DNA of 64,000 bases from Luteipulveratus mongoliensis (GTDB taxonomy: Bacteria; Actinomycetota; Actinomycetes; Actinomycetales; Dermatophilaceae): assembly GCF_001190945.1 (NCBI RefSeq), contig NZ_CP011112.1:4216001-4280000 (forward strand). The letters are read 5' to 3'. This document shows, in pieces, positions 59,516 through 64,000 of the stretch. Under the pieces are notes generated by a model, which was not told where the DNA came from, ran no database searches, and was given only the letters and a program-made list of their open reading frames with translations. The translations under genes and the position numbers were made by a program. Each line of letters begins with the position of its first letter. The first letter of the stretch is position 1.

Positions 59516-60661
59516 CTACGGGTTCCAGATGCCGTCGATGCGGTAGTGCATGAAGTGGTACTCGTCGGTCGGGCCAGGGTTCTGGACCCACTGGCTGACG
59601 ATGATGTGGAAGTCGTTGAACGTCGACCCGGGCACAATCCAGCCGCCGTACGGGTTGCGCACCAGGTTTGCCGTGTCGGGGACGTTCTGCGGGCCAGGCA
59701 GGATGAGCGGCTGCTGGAAGGTGTTGAACAGGTCGCCCTCCGGGACCGGGATGACCTGGAGCTTGATGATGCCGTCGCCCGCATCGAAGAAGCTGAAGCC
59801 GTACTTGCCGTCCATGGCCCGGAAGCACAGCTCGCCCCACTTGCGCGGTTGAGCAACGCTGGAGGGCGGATTGCCCCAGCCCCAGCCGCCGTTGTACCCC
59901 CAGGGCTGGTACGCCGACGGGTCACCCAGGCGGTCCAGCGGCACGCGGTGCAGGATCAGGTCGCTGACGAGGTCGCGGTTGAAGCGCGAGGAGAGAACGT
60001 ACGCGGTGTTGTTGTCCGCGATGGCGTACGTCTTCTGCTGGAACGCGCCGTTGTACTGGTTGACGTCGTCCCACTTGCACAAGAACTGCCAGGTCTCACC
60101 GTTGTCGTCCGAGCGCCAGAAGTCGGTGTGGTGCGCCTGGTAGATCAGGCCCCGCATCAGGTGCATGTAGAGGCTGTTCCCGACTCGGAAGACGTCGGTC
60201 GGGATCGCCGTCGTGTTGCCTCCCGGCACCGGGTTGTGAGGCTCGTCGACCAGCTGGCGCACGTGGGCGCCGCCGACGCAGCTGTCGATGGTGAGGTTGT
60301 TGATGTCCTGGCTGCCGGAGCGCAGACCGACCGGGCAGCTCCAGGTGCCTTGGAAGATGTGCTCGCCGTCCCAGGTGTCGCCGCCGACGAACAGCATCGA
60401 GCCGTCCGGGCACCGCACCGGGATTCCGAGGTCGGTGTACCGGGCGCCGAAGCGTCCGGTCTGTGCATTGCCGGTCAGGTCCTGCAGCCGGGTGGCGATG
60501 CCCGGTCCTGGTCCCATCCGCATGCCGGTCGGGCGCGACGCAGAGGCCGATCTCGCGGTCGCGCCGGCCAGAGCCGTGGCGGCCGCAGCTCCCGTCACTC
60601 CCTTGAGCACAGCGCGTCGACTGCTCACACCGAGCTGCGCCAGCGTCTTCTTGTCGCTCAT
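59516..60661 (-). CDS. Tat-exported DUF4185-type protein
   Basis: 381 residues. Tat signal SSRRAVLKGVTGAAAATALA. The mature part carries DUF4185-like blocks (YTDLGIPVRCPDGSMLFVGG, DNGETWQFL, VLSSRF, YHFMHYRID), a five-bladed-propeller type related to glycosidases. Activity is unknown. It lies 58 bp upstream of the next exported-protein gene. Confidence 0.75.
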   Translation of the reverse strand: MSDKKTLAQLGVSSRRAVLKGVTGAAAATALAGATARSASASRPTGMRMGPGPGIATRLQDLTGNAQTGRFGARYTDLGIPVRCPDGSMLFVGGDTWDGEHIFQGTWSCPVGLRSGSQDINNLTIDSCVGGAHVRQLVDEPHNPVPGGNTTAIPTDVFRVGNSLYMHLMRGLIYQAHHTDFWRSDDNGETWQFLCKWDDVNQYNGAFQQKTYAIADNNTAYVLSSRFNRDLVSDLILHRVPLDRLGDPSAYQPWGYNGGWGWGNPPSSVAQPRKWGELCFRAMDGKYGFSFFDAGDGIIKLQVIPVPEGDLFNTFQQPLILPGPQNVPDTANLVRNPYGGWIVPGSTFNDFHIIVSQWVQNPGPTDEYHFMHYRIDGIWNP

Positions 60662-60811
60662 GACTTTCTCCCTGAGTATTCGATTTCTTGAACGGAATCG
60701 AGGCGTCCTGAGGATTCGTACGCGCGCCTCCGTGCTCACCCACCCGCGGTCATCTGCCGCATCATCACCGCCGCAGCTCACGAGTGCGCCGTCACGCGGT
60801 GGCCGGCGTGC

Positions 60812-62458
60812 TCAGCTCACGCCGTAGACCTTGAAGGCCTTGTCGATGGCACATTTGCCGTCAACTGGCAGGGTCCGGTTGATGAAGTACGCCGACGTCT
60901 TGGCCTGGGCGCAGGTGCTGCGGCCGATGACTCCGTGGCCCCAGCCCGGTACCTGGATCAGGCGGGAGCCAGGAATCGTCTGCTGCGTCCGCAGGGCGCC
61001 GGCCAGGGGCGTCGCCGGGTCGTGGGTGGTGTTGAGGATCAGCGGCGGTGTGCGCAGCGTGGTGTTCCACGGGCCGCGATACGACGACGCCGACGATCCC
61101 GGCCACTGCGAGCACTGGGAGTAGCCCCAGACCCACGAGCCCCCACCGGGGTAGCGCTTCTCCCGCTGGGCGGCGACTGCTGGGAACACCGACGTCGCCG
61201 GCGAGGTCTGATCCGCACACGCGACCTGCTGCCCGCCACCGAGTCCGATGATCTCGCCGTAGTCGGAGTAGTTGGATCCCATCCCCGCCGGCAGGACGCC
61301 GAAGGACTGGAGCGTCGCCACCACGGCGTTCAGAACCGCTGCGTACGTCGCCGGGTCTAGGGGCGCGGTATACAACCGGTAGATCGCGTTGACCAGGCTT
61401 GCCATCGAAGGGAAGTTGCGGGGGTTGTAGGACTGGAAGCCGAAGGCCGTATCCAGGTAGCCCTCGGTCAGCTGCAGTCCGGGTACGCCAATCGGCTTGG
61501 TGTGCATGAGCTTTCGCACCGTGTCGTACTTCTTCAACGAGTTCGGCGCAAGGGCACACGCCTTGGGGCCGGCCTTGTCGCACTGCGCCATCGAGCTGCG
61601 AATCGACTGGCTCATCCCGGCGTCCTGACCCGTACGAACCTGGGCCGGGAGGCCATGAGCCGGTCCGGTCAGTGCTTTGGCATCGATGGTTCCATCGAGC
61701 ACGATGGCCCGCACCCGGCTCGGGAACATCGCGGCGAAGGTCTGGCCGACGATGGTGCCGTAGGACACCCCGTAGTAGCTGATCTGCTTCTCGCCCAAGG
61801 ACTGTCGTACGGCATCCATGTCACGTGCGTTGTCCGCAGTCGAGACGTGATCGAGCAGCGCGCCGCCACTGGCCTTGCAGTTGCCACGCTGGTGGGCGTC
61901 CCAGGCGTTCTGCTGGTTGATCTGGTCCTGCGTCGTCGGCACGGGGCTCGGCGCAGGAAGCACGGGCAGCACCCACCATGGCCTGGAGCAGTTCACATGG
62001 GCCGAACCGCCCGTACCCCGCGGGTCGATCGCCACGATGTCGAACTTGGCTCGCACCTGTGGGCCCATGCCCTCAGCGAAAGTGGGAAGGGCGGACACCC
62101 CGGACTCGCCCGGCCCTCCGGGATTGATCATGAGCACGCCGATCCGGTGTGCCTTGTCCGTCGCCGGGATGCGGGCCGCGGCCAGCGTCGTCGTACCCGC
62201 AGCTGGCGAGGAGTAGTCGATTGGGACCGTGATGGTGCTGCACTCCATACCGGCCGGCACCTTGCCCTGACAGGCGCCCCAGCTGATCGCAGGAATGGCA
62301 GCCGCGGTCGTCCTGGCTCCGGCGCCGCCACCAGTCGCGCGGTCCGGGGCCGCTACAGCGGTGCCACCTGCGGCGGCGGTCATGCTCACGGCTGCGGCAG
62401 CAGTCACGACCCCGCGCGACAGCCTCGTCCTGATTCGACTACTCATGCCGGCGAGCAT
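60812..62458 (-). CDS. Secreted tripeptidyl-aminopeptidase-type alpha/beta hydrolase
   Basis: 548 residues. Signal peptide or Tat-like N-terminus (RIRTRLSRGVVTAAAAVSM). The nucleophile is YYGVSYGT, the acid is THDPATP, and the histidine is GWGHG; the N-terminal PIDYSSPAAGTTTL and NPGGPGESG are typical of the SCO-type tripeptidyl aminopeptidase family. It cleaves peptides outside the cell. Start 62458 or 62446. Confidence 0.88.
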   Translation of the reverse strand: MLAGMSSRIRTRLSRGVVTAAAAVSMTAAAGGTAVAAPDRATGGGAGARTTAAAIPAISWGACQGKVPAGMECSTITVPIDYSSPAAGTTTLAAARIPATDKAHRIGVLMINPGGPGESGVSALPTFAEGMGPQVRAKFDIVAIDPRGTGGSAHVNCSRPWWVLPVLPAPSPVPTTQDQINQQNAWDAHQRGNCKASGGALLDHVSTADNARDMDAVRQSLGEKQISYYGVSYGTIVGQTFAAMFPSRVRAIVLDGTIDAKALTGPAHGLPAQVRTGQDAGMSQSIRSSMAQCDKAGPKACALAPNSLKKYDTVRKLMHTKPIGVPGLQLTEGYLDTAFGFQSYNPRNFPSMASLVNAIYRLYTAPLDPATYAAVLNAVVATLQSFGVLPAGMGSNYSDYGEIIGLGGGQQVACADQTSPATSVFPAVAAQREKRYPGGGSWVWGYSQCSQWPGSSASSYRGPWNTTLRTPPLILNTTHDPATPLAGALRTQQTIPGSRLIQVPGWGHGVIGRSTCAQAKTSAYFINRTLPVDGKCAIDKAFKVYGVS

Positions 62459-62769
62459 GGCACCCGGCCAGGGCCACGGCAGGGCCAACGGCCGGTCATA
62501 TACCGGGGCAAGTGACAAGTTTTACCTCTTGCTTAAGGAATTAGTTAACTATTACCCTCCCGTACGATCGCTGAGGATCTCGAACAAGCGAGAGCGCGCT
62601 ACGACGTGCCCCCACCAGCCCTTCTCGCGGGTGCCACCCATGTCGCTCGATTTGGCGAGTCCGACTCCGCTGCAGGCTGGGAGTCACCAACTCAACTCTT
62701 CTCGAGCTCGCACCCGGCACCCCGTTCGTGCTCGTGAACTACGCGGTCGTCCCCGGACCAGCATCGGGG
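62459..62769. other. Intergenic region with A/T-rich promoter patch
   Basis: 311 bp without a supported gene. A/T-rich at 62515-62560, including the 10-bp palindrome TAGTTAACTA (62542-62551), a probable promoter/operator for the minus-strand hydrolase gene. The rest looks like the end of a decayed plus-strand frame but no homology is recognised. Confidence 0.4.
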
Positions 62770-62844
62770 TCAGATGCTGAGCTCGCGCTCGAGCCGCTCT
62801 AGGGCTCGACGACCGAGTCCGGACGCCAGGTCGATCGCAGTCAC
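62770..62844 (-). CDS. Possible 24-aa peptide coupled to the CoA-binding gene
   Basis: A GTG overlaps the upstream stop as GTGA and opens 24 codons ending ALERLERELSI. Only the overlap supports it; no ribosome-binding site can be judged inside the upstream gene. Confidence 0.25.
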   Translation of the reverse strand: MTAIDLASGLGRRALERLERELSI

Positions 62845-63293
62845 GCCGACTCCGTCGCAGCAGCGTTGGGTCCGAGGCGCGGCCACTCGATGGCCGGGCA
62901 GCGGTCCATCACCATGTCGAGACCGGCGGCGGTCGTCCGCTCATAGGCCGCCTCATCGATCACGTCGAGCTGGAACCAGACGGCCTTGGCCCCGATCTGC
63001 ACGGCCTGGTCCGCGATGTCGCCGGCCAGCTCGGAGCGTACGAACACATCGACGACGTCGACCTTGAACGGGATGTCAGCAAGCGTGGCGTAGCCCTGCT
63101 CGCCGTGCACGGTGTCCGCGTTTGGGTGGACCGGCACAATGCGTTTTCCGTTGCGCTGCAACAGTTTTGAGACACCGTACGCCGCTCGCGACGGGTTCTC
63201 CGACAGGCCCACCACCGCCCAGGTCTCGCCTTCGGCAAGGGTCCTGCGAATGACGGCGGGATCACCCCACTGCGTGCTCACCTCAAAGGTCAT
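62841..63293 (-). CDS. CoA-binding (YccU-type) protein
   Basis: 150 residues, a single Rossmann-like CoA_binding domain: TWAVVGLSENPSRAAYGVSK, KRIVPVHPNAD, DVVDVFVRSE, GAKAVWFQLDVIDE, LDMVMDRCPAIEW. Cytoplasmic; ligand not proven. GGAGG precedes the ATG. Confidence 0.87.
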   Translation of the reverse strand: MTFEVSTQWGDPAVIRRTLAEGETWAVVGLSENPSRAAYGVSKLLQRNGKRIVPVHPNADTVHGEQGYATLADIPFKVDVVDVFVRSELAGDIADQAVQIGAKAVWFQLDVIDEAAYERTTAAGLDMVMDRCPAIEWPRLGPNAAATESA

Positions 63294-63343
63294 GAAGTCT
63301 CAACCTCCAACGACACCAGCGGTATTCCCGTCATCGGGCAACC

Positions 63344-63742
63344 TCAGCTGGTTGCCGCGAGGTTGTCCCGGAGCAGCTCACGATGAACGCGTTGCGCGTC
63401 GCGATGAAGGTCGACCCCGGCGCTGGTCAGCCGGACGAACATGGCCCGACGGTCCTGGTCGCAGATGCTGCGCTCGATGAGGCCGGCCTTCTCCAAGCGG
63501 TCCACGACTCGCGAGAGGGCGCTCTGAGTGAGACAGGAGACCTCGCGCAGGTCCTTCATGGCGCACGGGCTGCCCTCAGTGGTGTTCATGAGACCGTCCG
63601 TCAGGTCGAGCGTCTCGAACTCGCTCAGACCGATCCCGAAGTCCGCCTCGAGCCGGCGCTCAAGCGCGCCCGAGGTCCGGAAGTAGGTGCCCTGAAGGGC
63701 GCGCCACTCCTCGACGAGGTGGTCGTCATCAGCTGTTGGCAC
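63344..63742 (-). CDS. MarR-family regulator
   Basis: 132 residues. Winged helix: MKDLREVSCLTQSALSRVVD, then RLEKAGLIERSICDQDRRAMFVRLT. GTG start. It is divergent from an MFS gene with palindromes between them, the usual layout of a MarR repressor and its efflux pump. Confidence 0.9.
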   Translation of the reverse strand: MPTADDDHLVEEWRALQGTYFRTSGALERRLEADFGIGLSEFETLDLTDGLMNTTEGSPCAMKDLREVSCLTQSALSRVVDRLEKAGLIERSICDQDRRAMFVRLTSAGVDLHRDAQRVHRELLRDNLAATS

Positions 63743-63790
63743 ACCGGCATCCTAGGCGCCACGCGATTTACATGCAAGAGCAATAAATGC

Positions 63791-63820
63791 TTGTGCATTG
63801 AATGCACGTGCATCTATTGT
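63791..63820 (+). promoter_or_regulatory. MFS promoter overlapped by MarR-type palindromes
   Basis: TTGTGC (63791-63796), 18-nt spacer, TATTGT (63815-63820). Two overlapping palindromes fill the spacer: GTGCATT-G-AATGCAC (63793-63807) and ATGCACGTGCAT (63802-63813). Binding there would block RNA polymerase. The MFS start codon is 9 nt after the -10, so the mRNA is probably leaderless. Confidence 0.7.
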
Positions 63821-63828
63821 CACTCCTC

Positions 63829-64000
63829 GTGACCTCTGCACAGCTCACTCAAGCCCCTACTGTCCCCACTACCGATGAGCCGGCCCGTTGGTCTGCACGC
63901 CGCTGGATCCTGCTGCTCACGCTCTGCACCGTCCTTGCCTTGGACGGCCTGGACGTCTCGATGGTCGGCGTCGCGCTGCCCTCGATCGGCACCGAGCTGT
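63829..64000 (+). CDS. MFS transporter, N-terminal part
   Basis: 57 codons visible; cut by the window end. GTG start. After a short cytoplasmic tail comes WILLLTLCTVLALDGLDVSM then VGVALPSIGTEL, the first helix and loop of MFS drug-type transporters. It is divergent from marR, so an efflux pump controlled by it is likely. Confidence 0.85.
   Translation, partial: MTSAQLTQAPTVPTTDEPARWSARRWILLLTLCTVLALDGLDVSMVGVALPSIGTEL

Overview
The window is 64 kb of a high-G+C actinobacterial chromosome. GC-rich codons dominate, GTG starts are common, and many genes overlap by 4 bases (ATGA or GTGA). From about 1 to 40 kb the gene order follows the block known from Mycobacterium tuberculosis as Rv3193c to Rv3211: UPF0182, YlbL-type protease, COG5282 protein, E1-like protein, ABC1 kinase, WhiB7, UvrD2, NudC, AdnB/AdnA, alkyltransferase-like protein, MoeB, TetR, DUF3107, ferritin-like protein and RhlE. 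The GlsB and ThrE types, BCCT carrier and small basic peptides suggest a Micrococcales-type actinobacterium. That placement is inference; no rRNA or other strong taxonomic marker is present.

Layout. 0-9.4 kb: UPF0182 (cut by the window edge), PPA1309-family protein, a secreted protein, the translationally coupled run epimerase-moaE-ylbL, COG5282 protein plus NUDIX, a secreted beta-propeller protein, a YgjP-like metalloprotease and a phosphoesterase. 9.4-19.3 kb: isochorismatase-like hydrolase, DUF2207-type membrane protein, E1-like protein with ABC1 kinase, the whiB7 locus, uvrD2, nudC and a phosphotransferase-like protein with a broken catalytic motif. 19.4-25.6 kb: a sulfur-scavenging operon (ssuE-ssuA-ssuB-ssuC, a DszA/NtaA-type flavin monooxygenase and a TauD-type dioxygenase) under a SAM-IV-type riboswitch. 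25.7-27.1 kb: one lower-GC nuclease-like gene. 27.2-35.3 kb: moeB, alkyltransferase-like gene, adnA and adnB, tightly packed. 35.4-43.3 kb: regulators, stress proteins, RhlE, an alpha/beta hydrolase with its TetR repressor and operator, and a zinc alcohol dehydrogenase. 43.5-57.5 kb: BCCT carrier, RecB-like nuclease, PHP phosphoesterase, ThrE exporter, aminopeptidase P, L,D-transpeptidase, and a PRC/MgtE_N/CBS protein with DUF1003 protein and Mrp ATPase. 57.5-62.5 kb: four consecutive exported proteins on the minus strand. 62.8-64 kb: CoA-binding protein and a divergent marR/MFS pair.

The most informative regulatory structure is the whiB7 leader. A 99-codon upstream ORF ends next to an intrinsic terminator, and the 5' arm of that terminator is also complementary (7+7 bp) to the last codons of the ORF. 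This has the form of a ribosome-controlled attenuator able to sense translation-blocking antibiotics. Other structured sites are the SAM riboswitch, a perfect 28-bp TetR operator, nested palindromes inside a probably leaderless MFS promoter, and several very long perfect hairpins between genes. No tRNA, rRNA, CRISPR array, insertion sequence or prophage was seen.
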